In this document: positions 15,839-24,114 of the stretch, one piece after another
Position numbering within the stretch: the stretch's first letter is position 1
Layout: each line of letters starts with the position of its first letter
Assembly: GCA_040387735.1 (NCBI GenBank)
Contig: JAZKDE010000002.1
Span: 62,001 to 126,000, forward strand
DNA length: 64,000 nucleotides
Direction: 5' to 3'
DNA from: Arcicella sp040387735
GTDB taxonomy: Bacteria > Bacteroidota > Bacteroidia > Cytophagales > Spirosomataceae
The notes under the pieces: generated by a model
Databases searched by the model: none
What the model was told of the DNA's origin: nothing
Seen by the model: only the letters and a program-made list of their open reading frames with translations
Program-made: the position numbers and the translations under genes

Positions 15839-16387
15839 TCATGATTGTGCTTTTTTATCAAATAGTATCTGCAAATTTCGTTCATAAATTCCACCCGCAT
15901 CTACTCGGGTGATATTTTCGAGAGAAACCATTAAATGACTTCTATCTAAGGTTGATTTCGTTCCGAAAGCATTAATCACTAAAGTTTCTTCGTCAATATC
16001 TTCCAATTGCCCAATAATATAAACGCTATTGTCAATATCTTGGATTCTAACGGTTAGGTGATTAAAATTATCAAAAGCAGACTTTATAATGGTTTCAATC
16101 GACTCTAAATTGATATTTTTTACTTCCGATTCGTATTCTTTCTTAAAAATTAATTTGAAGGTATTTTCAATATCATTTCCTCCCCAGTTGATGCGAGTAA
16201 TATTGTCTCTCCTCAAGATTGAAATTCCATCAAATAAACTTTCTTCATTAAACTTTTTAAGGACTAAAAACTCTTCGTTGAAGTCAATAATAAAACCATA
16301 ATCGGCTTCACTATAACTGTCTGTATAAATATATACGAAGGTTTTATCATCTCTTAACTTACTCAAATATTTTATTTCTACACTCAT
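15839..16387 (-). CDS. Hypothetical protein with two related halves
   Basis: The 182-aa soluble protein has no signal peptide. It appears to contain an internal duplication: GFIIDFNEEFLVLKKFN...LRRDNITRINWGG (about residues 31-72) and GQLEDIDEETLVINAFG...VSLENITRVDAGG (about 126-167). Each half would form small beta strands around the shared 'NITRI/VxxGG' ending, which could be an SH3- or Sm-like barrel; that fold is a guess. I do not recognise the family. It is on the same strand as dxr but separated from it by a family A palindrome. Confidence 0.7.
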   Translation of the reverse strand: MSVEIKYLSKLRDDKTFVYIYTDSYSEADYGFIIDFNEEFLVLKKFNEESLFDGISILRRDNITRINWGGNDIENTFKLIFKKEYESEVKNINLESIETIIKSAFDNFNHLTVRIQDIDNSVYIIGQLEDIDEETLVINAFGTKSTLDRSHLMVSLENITRVDAGGIYERNLQILFDKKAQS

Positions 16388-16464
16388 TTCTTAGTTTTCT
16401 ACTGATTGTAATTATTATTGATGTTGCCACGAAGCTCCCAGAATTGAAGTTTTATAGGAGATAA

Positions 16465-16499
16465 TAACGTTGTCTGCATTTTGAACGCTGACAACGTTA
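16465..16499. repeat. Short dispersed palindrome, family B (copy 2)
   Basis: TAACGTTGTC (16465-16474) and GACAACGTTA (16490-16499) form a perfect 10-bp stem with a 15-nt loop. The CGTTGTCTG start and GACAACG end match the copy at 1004-1029. It lies in the probable leader of the 182-aa hypothetical gene. Confidence 0.65.
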
Positions 16500-16531
16500 A
16501 GGAGTTTATCACTTTGTGGCATAAATCAACA

Positions 16532-16539
16532 CAAATTTA
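16532..16539 (-). promoter_or_regulatory. Possible -7 box of the 182-aa hypothetical gene
   Basis: The minus strand reads TAAATTTG (TAnnTTTG). A TTG lies only 15 nt further upstream, shorter than usual. The leader would be about 140 nt and contain the family B hairpin. Confidence 0.35.
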
Positions 16540-16580
16540 AGGTTTAAAAATCGACAAACCTTACCATACAATATTTATCC

Positions 16581-18044
16581 TTATTTCTTCCACTCATTAT
16601 CTACCATTCGCCAAATATTCAAGGGATTAGCCTCTTTTAATTCATCGGGCAATAAACTATCTGGAAAGCTTTGATAACTGGCAGGACGCACAAAACGTTT
16701 GATGGCATCGGGGCCAACAGAGGTAAATCTTCCATCTGTTGATGCTGGAAATGGCCCTCCGTGTTGCATCGCAAAACAAACTTCTACGCCCGTTGGAACG
16801 TTATTGAAATTTAACCTTCCCGATATATTTCTTAAAATATCAACAATTTCTTCATTGGCTTGCAGTTCCGATTCTGTCGCCATTAAGGTTGCGGTAAGTT
16901 GTCCTTCTAAATGTCCTAAAACCTCCGACAATTGGGCTAAGTCTTTACATTTTACTACCAATGAAAAAGGACCAAAAACCTCTTGATGTAAAGTTGGATT
17001 TTTAAGAAAAACATCGGCACTCACAGACGCAATCGTTGCTGTACCTTGGATTTGGGATGTTTTTTCAACTTTAGAAACAGATTCCGTTATTACCTTATCT
17101 TGAGCCAAGGCAAGTGTTTTCTTTCCTTCAAAGTTTTTATAAATACCCGCATTTAACATCGTTGCAGGAGCTACCTTCTCAATTTCATCGGATAAAATAT
17201 CCATAAATTTTTCAAGGTCTTCATTTTCTACACCGAAAATCAATCCTGGATTTGTACAAAACTGTCCAACACCCAACGTGATTGAGCTGGCGTAAGACAT
17301 CGCTACATTTTCAGCATCTTGAGTCAATTTTTCGGGCATCAAAACGACAGGATTCACACTTCCCATTTCTGAAAAAACAGGAATGGGTTCTTTCCGTTGA
17401 TTTGCTATATCAAACAAAGCTTTTCCTCCGCTAAATGAACCCGTAAAACCAACTGCTTTTGTTTCTGGGTGCATCACCAATGCTTTTCCAACTTCAAAAC
17501 CATCGCCACTATCCAAATGAGCAAACACGCCTTTTGGCATATTGGTACGCTCCGCCGCTTTCAAGATTGCCCCTGCCACCATCGCCGATGTACGGGCATG
17601 GGCAGGATGTCCTTTTACTACGACTGGACAACCAGCAGCCAATGCTGAAGCCGTATCTCCACCCGCCGTAGAATAAGCAAACGGAAAATTACTCGCTCCA
17701 AAAACTGCCACAGTACCAATTGGGACTAACATTTTACGAATATCAACTTTGGGAATTGGCTGACGTTGATGATTTGCTGTATCAATTCGGGCTTCAACCC
17801 AAGAGCCTTCATCTAATAAATCGGCAAACGTTTTGAGTTGAAAAATGGTACGTCCACGCTCACCAACTAAACGTCCTTCGGGCAGATTTGTTTCTTGCAT
17901 GGCGATTTGGATTAATTCCATGCCTAAACCTTCTATTTCTTCCGCAATTGCTCTTAAGAAAGTTGCTTTCTCTTTTCCTGAAATTTTACGATATTTCTTG
18001 AATGCTTCGGCCGCTTGAAGCATTACGTCATTTACTTGTTGCAT
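16581..18044 (-). CDS. NADP-type aldehyde dehydrogenase (alpha-ketoglutaric semialdehyde dehydrogenase-like)
   Basis: Numbered from ATG 18044, the protein has 487 residues. An in-frame start at 18101 was rejected because it lies in the -33 region of a promoter whose transcript would begin near 18063. ALDH motifs are present: FGASNFPFAYS with N118, the FSEMGSVNP glutamate E226, and nucleophile C263 in GVGQFCTNPG. The latter two patterns match the 2,5-dioxovalerate/AldH subgroup that oxidises alpha-ketoglutaric semialdehyde to 2-oxoglutarate with NAD(P)+ in sugar-acid or hydroxyproline degradation. The substrate is inferred. No pathway partner is adjacent. Confidence 0.88.
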   Translation of the reverse strand: MQQVNDVMLQAAEAFKKYRKISGKEKATFLRAIAEEIEGLGMELIQIAMQETNLPEGRLVGERGRTIFQLKTFADLLDEGSWVEARIDTANHQRQPIPKVDIRKMLVPIGTVAVFGASNFPFAYSTAGGDTASALAAGCPVVVKGHPAHARTSAMVAGAILKAAERTNMPKGVFAHLDSGDGFEVGKALVMHPETKAVGFTGSFSGGKALFDIANQRKEPIPVFSEMGSVNPVVLMPEKLTQDAENVAMSYASSITLGVGQFCTNPGLIFGVENEDLEKFMDILSDEIEKVAPATMLNAGIYKNFEGKKTLALAQDKVITESVSKVEKTSQIQGTATIASVSADVFLKNPTLHQEVFGPFSLVVKCKDLAQLSEVLGHLEGQLTATLMATESELQANEEIVDILRNISGRLNFNNVPTGVEVCFAMQHGGPFPASTDGRFTSVGPDAIKRFVRPASYQSFPDSLLPDELKEANPLNIWRMVDNEWKK

Positions 18045-18069
18045 GATGATTTGTGAGTAAAATTTAATA

Positions 18070-18101
18070 CAAAAATACGCTTGTTTTTCGCATTCAATCA
18101 A
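18070..18101 (-). promoter_or_regulatory. Promoter of the aldehyde dehydrogenase gene
   Basis: The minus strand has TATTTTTG (18077 to 18070) with TTG elements 17 nt (18097-18095) and 21 nt (18101-18099) upstream. The predicted leader is about 19 nt. Confidence 0.6.
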
Positions 18102-18289
18102 AGAATTCTTAAAAGCAAAGTTTCAGAAACTAACAATATACTGATTTTAAGTATTTTTCGTTAAGTAGTGGTATAAATATTGTAATAATTTCATCTACGA
18201 ATACTGTATTACAATCAATTAACCGTATTTTTATTAAATTGCAAGAAATTATGTTTAGTTATCTATTCTATAATTGTCAAAATGCTTTT

Positions 18290-18297
18290 TATTTTTG
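18290..18297 (+). promoter_or_regulatory. Putative -7 box of the TPR gene
   Basis: TATTTTTG ends 18 nt before the ATG at 18316. No well-spaced TTG was found. If used, it excludes the in-frame start at 18274. Confidence 0.4.
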
Positions 18298-18315
18298 AGT
18301 ACCTTCAAAAGAAAC

Positions 18316-20055
18316 ATGAATTTTAGCTTAAAAAATATCTTCACCTCGCTGACTATCATTTTGATAATCAACACATTATCTTTTTCTCAAAAAAAGGATT
18401 CTAAGAAAAAAGATGAGCCTACCATTTCTCAGTTACAAGAAGCGGAAGCATATTTCACGGAAGGGATGAAATTTTATATGATGGAAGATTATGAAAAAGC
18501 AATTCCAGCATACCAAAAAGCCCTTGAAATTACGCCCGAAAACAGCGGAATATTCTACGCTTTATCCAATAATTACCAAAAATTAAAAGAAGAAGATAAA
18601 GCCTTAATTTACGCTGAGAAAGCCGTTCAACAAGACCCCGAAAATGCTACTTATGGTGAACTATTAGCTGATTTGTACGTCCGTAAACGTAAATATGAAC
18701 AAGCGGCAAAGGTTTATCAAAATTTAATTTCCCAAAATCCTACTAAAGCAGAATACCACGTTGAACAAGCGGCGGTTTATATCTTTGATAATCAATATGA
18801 TGAAGCTTTAAAATCTTATGACCGTGCAGAACGAATCATGGGCGTTAACGAAGAAGTTACTCGCCAAAAGCAAATGGTTTTGATGAAGATTGGCAAGGTG
18901 GATGATGCTGTAAAAGAAGGGGAGAAACTGGTTTCTTCTGATCCCGAAGAAATTGAATTTAGCATCGACCAAGCGGAATTATTGATGTCTAATAAACAAA
19001 GCGAAAAGGCGATTCCGTATCTTGAGAAAATACTAAAAATAAATCCCGATAATGCTCAGGCTCACGTAATGCTCGCACAATTATATCAGGAAAAAGGTGA
19101 TATGGAAAAGTGTAATCGAGAATTAGAATTGGCTTTTGCCGATAATAATCTTGATGCAACCACCAAAGCCCGAATCTTGATGGGATATATGAGTATGGTG
19201 AAAGATGATAAATCAAGAGAAACGGCTTTTAATTTGGTAAAATCATTAGTTAAACAAAATCCAACTGACCCAAAATCACACGCTATTTTTGGTGATTTAT
19301 TATTACAAAAAGGTGATGAAAAAGGGGCAAGAGACGAATACGTAAAAGCTGCTCGATTAGATAAATCGGTTCACGATGTTTGGGGAAATATCATCAACAT
19401 GGATTTCAGATTAAGACAAGTTGATAGTGCTATTGTTCACAGTGAAGAAGCCATTGAGGTTTTCCCGAATCAGTCGGCATTTTGGTATTTGAACGGTTCG
19501 GCATATTATCAAAAACGGAATCATATTCGAGCTTTAGAATCATTGGAAGAAGCCCGCAGACTGGCTCCCGAAGGCTCCGATTTAACCCAGCATATTTACG
19601 CTTTGTTAGGTGATACCTATAACAGTTTGAATAAACACGAAAAGTCGGATGAAGCCTACGAAGCAGCTCTGAAAGAAAATCCGAATAATGACCATGTATT
19701 AAATAATTACAGTTATTTCCTTTCATTGCGAAAAGAAAAATTGGACCGAGCCGCTCAATTAGCTGAATTATTAGTAGAAAAACATCCTGATGATGCCACG
19801 TACTTAGATACCTACGCATGGGTATTGTACGTAATGAAAGACTACAAAAAAGCTAAACCATTTTTGGAGAAAGCAGCCGAGTTAAATGACCAGAAAAAAG
19901 ATAAAAGTGGTGTAATTATCGAACATTTAGGAGATGTCTTATTTCAGTTAGGCGAAAAAGACAAAGCCGTTGAACAATGGAAAAAAGCCAAAACCGTCGG
20001 CACAACCAGTACATTAATTGACCAAAAAATAGCTCAAATGAAGCTCGTAGAATAA
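18316..20055 (+). CDS. Exported tetratricopeptide-repeat protein
   Basis: The 579-aa protein starts MNFSLKNIFTSLTIILIINT with a signal peptide ending near FSQ. About a dozen TPR-like helix pairs follow, for example AIPAYQKALEITPENSGIFY, AAKVYQNLISQNPTKAEYH and AIPYLEKILKINPDNAQAH, to the C-terminus. It is probably a periplasmic scaffold. It heads a run with a DUF4292 lipoprotein and an M23 peptidase, which suggests a role in envelope or outer-membrane assembly; that is inference from the neighbours. The start at 18316 is preferred to 18274 because it gives a proper signal peptide. Confidence 0.88.
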   Translation: MNFSLKNIFTSLTIILIINTLSFSQKKDSKKKDEPTISQLQEAEAYFTEGMKFYMMEDYEKAIPAYQKALEITPENSGIFYALSNNYQKLKEEDKALIYAEKAVQQDPENATYGELLADLYVRKRKYEQAAKVYQNLISQNPTKAEYHVEQAAVYIFDNQYDEALKSYDRAERIMGVNEEVTRQKQMVLMKIGKVDDAVKEGEKLVSSDPEEIEFSIDQAELLMSNKQSEKAIPYLEKILKINPDNAQAHVMLAQLYQEKGDMEKCNRELELAFADNNLDATTKARILMGYMSMVKDDKSRETAFNLVKSLVKQNPTDPKSHAIFGDLLLQKGDEKGARDEYVKAARLDKSVHDVWGNIINMDFRLRQVDSAIVHSEEAIEVFPNQSAFWYLNGSAYYQKRNHIRALESLEEARRLAPEGSDLTQHIYALLGDTYNSLNKHEKSDEAYEAALKENPNNDHVLNNYSYFLSLRKEKLDRAAQLAELLVEKHPDDATYLDTYAWVLYVMKDYKKAKPFLEKAAELNDQKKDKSGVIIEHLGDVLFQLGEKDKAVEQWKKAKTVGTTSTLIDQKIAQMKLVE

Positions 20056-20056
20056 A

Positions 20057-20117
20057 AGTAGCACAGGTTTTCAACCTGTTTATCAGTACTCCGAACAGGT
20101 TAAAAACCTGTGCTACT
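20057..20117. repeat. Dispersed palindrome family A (TPR-DUF4292 spacer)
   Basis: The arms AGTAGCACAGGTTTT (20057-20071) and AAAACCTGTGCTACT (20103-20117) are perfect inverse copies. Inside are ACAGGTTTTCAACCTGT and ACAGGTTAAAAACCTGT hairpins. It occupies nearly the whole spacer between two same-strand genes. Confidence 0.88.
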
Positions 20118-20135
20118 CCACAAATAACCTTGAAA

Positions 20136-20981
20136 ATGAACAAACCCATTATATTCCTTCTTGCAATAACTTTATTTTTTGCTTCCTGCAAACGTCAACA
20201 AATCAATAAAACAGCAATTGTTGTCGATTCAACAAATGTTACGGTTACAACTCCTACCCTTCCAACAGATTCTGTACAAGTCACCATTCCGAGTGTTCCC
20301 GTAAATGTTGTTGAAAATGACGAAGACAAAGTAAAAGTTGACGAAATTGATTTTAAGTATTTAAAGGCAAAAGCAAAGGTTTCGATAAAAAGCCCCAAAT
20401 TAAACCAAACAGTCAATGTAGATATTAGAATGAAAAAGGATAGTATTATCTGGATGAATATTTCTGCATTAGGATTTTCAGTAGCATCGGCACTTTTTGA
20501 TAAGGATATTGTAAAAATTTACAATAAATTAGAGGGTAACTATAATGAGTTGACTTACAGTGATTTTGCCGAAAAATTCAACTTCAATGTTAATTATGAC
20601 ATTCTTCAATCTTTAATTATTGGTAATCGTCCTTTCAAAAAAAATAAATCAAGAGTTACTCGTGAAAATGAGTACTATTTATTGAAACAAGAACAGGATA
20701 AAGTAATGATTGATAATTATATCGGAGAAAACAGAAAATTAAAGAAATTATTGCTCACGCAAGAAGATACGGACAATAAATTAACTTTAGATTTTGATGA
20801 TTTCACTACATTGAATCAATATTTATTCCCAAATTCGAGTTTGATTACCGTAGATTATAAATCACAAGAAGACCAGAAAATGTACCAAACGGTGGTTAAT
20901 ATTAAACATACAAAAGTTGAGTTATTAGATACGCCTTTGGAATTTCCTTTTAAAGTTCCAGAGAAATTTTTGAAAAAATAG
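20136..20981 (+). CDS. DUF4292 lipoprotein
   Basis: The 281-aa protein begins MNKPIIFLLAITLFF with a lipobox at C18 (FFASC); an upstream TTG at 20130 is less likely as start. After a Ser/Thr/Val-rich linker it carries the DUF4292 region (DEIDFKYLKAKAKVSIKSPKLNQTVNVDIRMKKDSIIWMNISALGFSVASALF), which is beta-rich and found mainly in Bacteroidota. Function is unknown; the family is often near M23 peptidases, as here. It is presumably anchored in the outer membrane. Confidence 0.88.
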   Translation: MNKPIIFLLAITLFFASCKRQQINKTAIVVDSTNVTVTTPTLPTDSVQVTIPSVPVNVVENDEDKVKVDEIDFKYLKAKAKVSIKSPKLNQTVNVDIRMKKDSIIWMNISALGFSVASALFDKDIVKIYNKLEGNYNELTYSDFAEKFNFNVNYDILQSLIIGNRPFKKNKSRVTRENEYYLLKQEQDKVMIDNYIGENRKLKKLLLTQEDTDNKLTLDFDDFTTLNQYLFPNSSLITVDYKSQEDQKMYQTVVNIKHTKVELLDTPLEFPFKVPEKFLKK

Positions 20982-21107
20982 TATAAAACTGTCAACTAAC
21001 GACAGTAATTAAATTTAAAACTCAAAACGTCCAACCTCATTAAATTTCTAAAACATATCATCTCATTCCAAGCAGCCCCGAAATTTGTTTCAGGACTGCT
21101 TCTTGTT

Positions 21108-22352
21108 TTGTTATGTTTGAGTTTAGCGGATATTCACGGACAGACTCGCAGGAAGTCAAACCGTAGAGCGAGGTTAGAAGCCGCCAAACGTGAAAACCTA
21201 CAAAGGATACAGGAAATCAATAAAATCATTGAAAAAACTGAGCAAAAAAAAGAAGTTAGCGTTGGAAAATTAAATGCCATCGGAGAACGTATTAACAAGC
21301 AATCCAAACAGATTGACATTATTTCCGAAAATCAGCAACTCCTTGAAAATGAAGCTCAAGAATTGACTCGAGTAACCACAGAATTATCAGGGAATCTTGA
21401 AAAACTAAAAGCAGAATACGCCAAGATGATTTATTCCTCGGCGAAAACCAGTAATAAATTCAACAAATTGAGCTTTTTATTTTCCTCGGCAAATTTTAAT
21501 CAGTTAGTTAGAAGGTATAAATACCTCCAACAATATTCCGAAGCTCGTGAAAAACAAGCCGTTTTAATTCAGAAAGTACGGACGGAATTATTAGCAGAAC
21601 AGGTAAAAGTTTTGCAGAAAAAACAAGAACAAGAATCTGTTTTACGGGAAAAAATCACAGAAACCCAAAACTTACAAGTTTTAAAAGGTAAGCAATCTGA
21701 CGTAGTAACCCAATTGAGTCAAAAGGAAAAAGTTCTTAAAAATCAATTAGCGAGCAACAAGCAAGCCGTGGAGAAATTAGAAAACATGATTGCTCGAATT
21801 GTAGAAAGAGAAATAAAACGCTCGCAAGAACGTGAACGGATTTCCCGCAGTAAAAATAACGACGAAGGAACAAATTCAAACAAAACAGAATCAACCAATA
21901 ATAAATCCATTGCCATGAATGCCGAAGAAAGCAAGTTGGCAACCTCCTTTTCTGCTTTACGTGGACGAATGCCTTGGCCTGTGGGTTCTGGATTTATTTC
22001 AGACCATTTTGGTGTTCATCGTCATCCCGTTTTAAAAGGGATTAAAACCAACAATAATGGTGTAGATATTCAAACCAGTGCGGGTAATGACGTAAAAGTT
22101 GTGTACGATGGCATAGTACAATCGGTGGTGTCAATTCCTGGAGCAAATATGATTGTGGCAGTTCAGCACGGAGATTATTTTACAGTTTATAGCAAACTTG
22201 CCAATGTAAATGTTTCGACGGGTCAAAAAATTCATTCGGGTCAAAAAATTGGAGTTGTTGCCACCGACAATGACGGAACATCAGAAATCAATTTTCAGGT
22301 TTGGAAAAACTTTGACAAGATTAACCCAGAGAATTGGTTGCGAGGAAGGTGA
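21108..22352 (+). CDS. EnvC-like M23 murein hydrolase activator/peptidase
   Basis: The protein has a long coiled coil (residues about 15-260, with QRIQEINKIIEKTEQKK, KEKVLKNQLASNKQAVEKLE and KSQERERI-type segments) and a C-terminal LytM/M23 domain (MPWPVGSGFISDHFGVHRHP, NNGVDIQT, VVYDGIVQSV, VAVQHGDYFTVYSKL). M23 metal ligands normally lie in HxxxD and HxH. Here GVDI replaces GIDI and the HxH position reads VQHGDYFT, so activity may be lost, as in EnvC activators. The coordinates use the first conventional start (TTG 21108), which cuts the signal peptide. The frame is open back to about 21009, and an ATT at 21039 would give a full signal (MKFLKHIISFQ...LLLVLLCLSLADIHGQ). Confidence 0.85.
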   Translation: MLCLSLADIHGQTRRKSNRRARLEAAKRENLQRIQEINKIIEKTEQKKEVSVGKLNAIGERINKQSKQIDIISENQQLLENEAQELTRVTTELSGNLEKLKAEYAKMIYSSAKTSNKFNKLSFLFSSANFNQLVRRYKYLQQYSEAREKQAVLIQKVRTELLAEQVKVLQKKQEQESVLREKITETQNLQVLKGKQSDVVTQLSQKEKVLKNQLASNKQAVEKLENMIARIVEREIKRSQERERISRSKNNDEGTNSNKTESTNNKSIAMNAEESKLATSFSALRGRMPWPVGSGFISDHFGVHRHPVLKGIKTNNNGVDIQTSAGNDVKVVYDGIVQSVVSIPGANMIVAVQHGDYFTVYSKLANVNVSTGQKIHSGQKIGVVATDNDGTSEINFQVWKNFDKINPENWLRGR

Positions 22353-22361
22353 TTTTTGGAT

Positions 22362-22484
22362 AGAGAATAGATTACAGAGAATAGAAGTTAGCTTAAATAG
22401 TGATGTTGTTTCCTATATATATTCTATTCTCTAACATCTGTAATCTAATAAACTCTATCATCTAATCTCCTCTGTAATCTAACA
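22362..22484. repeat. Inverted heptamer blocks after the M23 gene
   Basis: Forward units AGAGAAT, AGATTAC, AGAGAAT, AGAAGTT (22362-22389) are followed about 30 nt later by units of the opposite strand (TCTATTC, TCTAACA, TCTGTAA, TCTAATA, and again TCTGTAA, TCTAACA up to 22484). The two blocks could pair. They lie in the 315-bp gap between the M23 gene and the next TPR gene; the rest of the gap holds a possible -7 box. Confidence 0.65.
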
Positions 22485-22551
22485 TTGGCATTCTTTTTGA
22501 CTTAGCCTTCAAAAGATTCTCTTATAACATGGAATATTGCAAGAGATTTCA

Positions 22552-22559
22552 TAATTTTG
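22552..22559 (+). promoter_or_regulatory. Possible -7 box of the TPR membrane protein gene
   Basis: TAATTTTG matches TAnnTTTG and would give a leader of about 100 nt. No TTG at proper spacing was seen. Confidence 0.35.
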
Positions 22560-22667
22560 CAGTCCGATTTTTAATCAGGGACATTCAATAAGTTAATTGT
22601 CTTTTCAACTCATTTTCAATTTCTTACAAAAGATAATTAACCATTAACAATAACAATAAACCAACCA

Positions 22668-23351
22668 ATGGCAAAGAAAGAAGAAAAAACATCGCTTGAA
22701 TTTTTAGAAAGTGCTGAAGGATTACAACATGAATTACAGCACGAACTAAATAAAGTTCAAACGACTGTTGACAAAAACAAAAATGTAATCTATGGCGTAG
22801 TAGGAGCTTTAGTAGTAGGGCTATTTGGCTATTTTGGTTACAAAGCCTATACTTCATCACAAGACGAAGAAGGACAAGCAAAATTATTTAGTGCTGTTTA
22901 CAAATTTGAATCTGATTCAAATAAAGTAGCCGCTAAAGAAATGGCAAAAATTGCATCAGATTTTGGTGGAAATACTGGAAACTTAGCGAACTTTTACGCT
23001 GGTGTTGCCAACTTGAAAGAAGGGAAATATGACACTGCTATTGAGCAATTAAAATCATTCAGTAGTTCAGATTTATTAGTTCAAGCTCGTGCGTATTCAT
23101 TAATTGGCGATGCTTATTCTGAAAAGAAAGCATACAGCGATGCTATTGATTATTACAAAAAAGCATCTGAATATAAGGCTAACAAATATTTCACGCCGAC
23201 GTATTTGCTTAAATTAGCAACCGCTTACGAAGCAAATAAAGAGTCTAAGGAAGCATTAGCTATCTATTCTGAAATCGTTGAAAAATATGCTGAATCATCA
23301 GAAGCAATCAACGCAAAGAAATACAAAGCAGTTTTAGAAGGAGCTGAGTAA
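22668..23351 (+). CDS. YfgM-like membrane-anchored TPR protein
   Basis: The 227-aa protein has a charged N-terminus (MAKKEEKTSLEFLES), a single membrane helix at about residues 43-62 (VIYGVVGALVVGLFGYFGYK), and TPR repeats in the C-terminal part (ANLKEGKYDTAIEQLKSF, AYSEKKAYSDAIDYYKKAS, AYEANKESKEALAIYSEIV). The topology, with a cytoplasmic tail, one helix and an outer TPR domain, resembles YfgM, a partner of the SecYEG/PpiD translocon; that role is inferred. It lies upstream of ribH, with a terminator between them. Confidence 0.82.
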   Translation: MAKKEEKTSLEFLESAEGLQHELQHELNKVQTTVDKNKNVIYGVVGALVVGLFGYFGYKAYTSSQDEEGQAKLFSAVYKFESDSNKVAAKEMAKIASDFGGNTGNLANFYAGVANLKEGKYDTAIEQLKSFSSSDLLVQARAYSLIGDAYSEKKAYSDAIDYYKKASEYKANKYFTPTYLLKLATAYEANKESKEALAIYSEIVEKYAESSEAINAKKYKAVLEGAE

Positions 23352-23412
23352 GTAGGAATGACGATTTATTTGATTTACGAATAAATCGCAAACATACATT
23401 TTCTATATAAAC

Positions 23413-23448
23413 AAAAAAGGAATAGAGCTATGGTTCTGTTCCTTTTTT
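23413..23448 (+). terminator. Terminator after the TPR membrane protein gene
   Basis: AAAAAAGGAATAGAGC pairs with GGTTCTGTTCCTTTTTT, allowing G-U pairs, and ends in T residues. Confidence 0.75.
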
Positions 23449-23592
23449 GTTTTAAAATTATTAATTATCCACCAATTTTCGCTTTTAATGGTTGAGATAA
23501 AATGTAAAATAGAAGAATCTTTCATTCCATTAATTGTGATGGTTTTAAGCAGTTGATTCGTAATTTTACAAAGTAAACTAAAAGATGAACTC

Positions 23593-24069
23593 ATGTCTTC
23601 AGCACATAAAAATTTAAGTATCTTTTCAACGGATAATCTTCCTGATATTAGTGATAAACGTTTTGCTTTGGTAGTAGCCGAATGGAACGAAGAAGTAACC
23701 GAAGCTCTTGCTCAAGGAGCGGTAAAAACGCTTTTGGAATATGGTGCAAAACCAGAAAATATCGTCAGAGCAAATGTTCCTGGGAGTTATGAATTAACTT
23801 TTGCAGCTCAAAAAATGGCTCAGAAAAATGATATTGATGCGGTTATTTGTATTGGTTGCGTAATTCAAGGAGAAACCAAACACAACGACTATATCAATCA
23901 CGCTGTGGCTCAGGGCTTAACTAACGTGAGTTTAAAATACGATAAACCTGTCATTTTTGGGGTATTAACGCCAAATACTGAACAACAAGCACTTGACCGT
24001 GCGGGAGGAGTTCATGGCAATAAAGGGGATGAGGCGGCTATTACAGCAGTGAAAATGCTGGCGTTTTAG
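23593..24069 (+). CDS. ribH: 6,7-dimethyl-8-ribityllumazine synthase
   Basis: The 158-aa protein carries the lumazine synthase pattern: FALVVAEWNEEVTEAL, NVPGSYELTFAAQ, GCVIQGETKHNDYI and FGVLTPNTEQQALDRAGG. It condenses the ribitylaminouracil intermediate with dihydroxybutanone phosphate to make the riboflavin precursor, as an oligomeric cytoplasmic enzyme. The length is normal. It is a single gene, with no FMN riboswitch-like leader seen, convergent with the MoxR gene. Confidence 0.97.
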   Translation: MSSAHKNLSIFSTDNLPDISDKRFALVVAEWNEEVTEALAQGAVKTLLEYGAKPENIVRANVPGSYELTFAAQKMAQKNDIDAVICIGCVIQGETKHNDYINHAVAQGLTNVSLKYDKPVIFGVLTPNTEQQALDRAGGVHGNKGDEAAITAVKMLAF

Positions 24070-24073
24070 AACT

Positions 24074-24104
24074 GGTAGAGACAAGGTAATGCCTTGTCTC
24101 TACC
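24074..24104. terminator. Bidirectional hairpin between ribH and the MoxR gene
   Basis: GGTAGAGACAAGG and CCTTGTCTCTACC form a perfect 13-bp stem with a 5-nt loop. An A-run follows on the plus strand, which is a T-run for neither direction immediately after ribH but precedes the stem on the minus strand. Its place between convergent genes supports a terminator role. Confidence 0.6.
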
Positions 24105-24114
24105 AAAAAAACAT

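Noticed and set aside
18045..18101. N-terminal extension of the aldehyde dehydrogenase
   Set aside because: It overlaps the predicted promoter and adds residues absent from the family.
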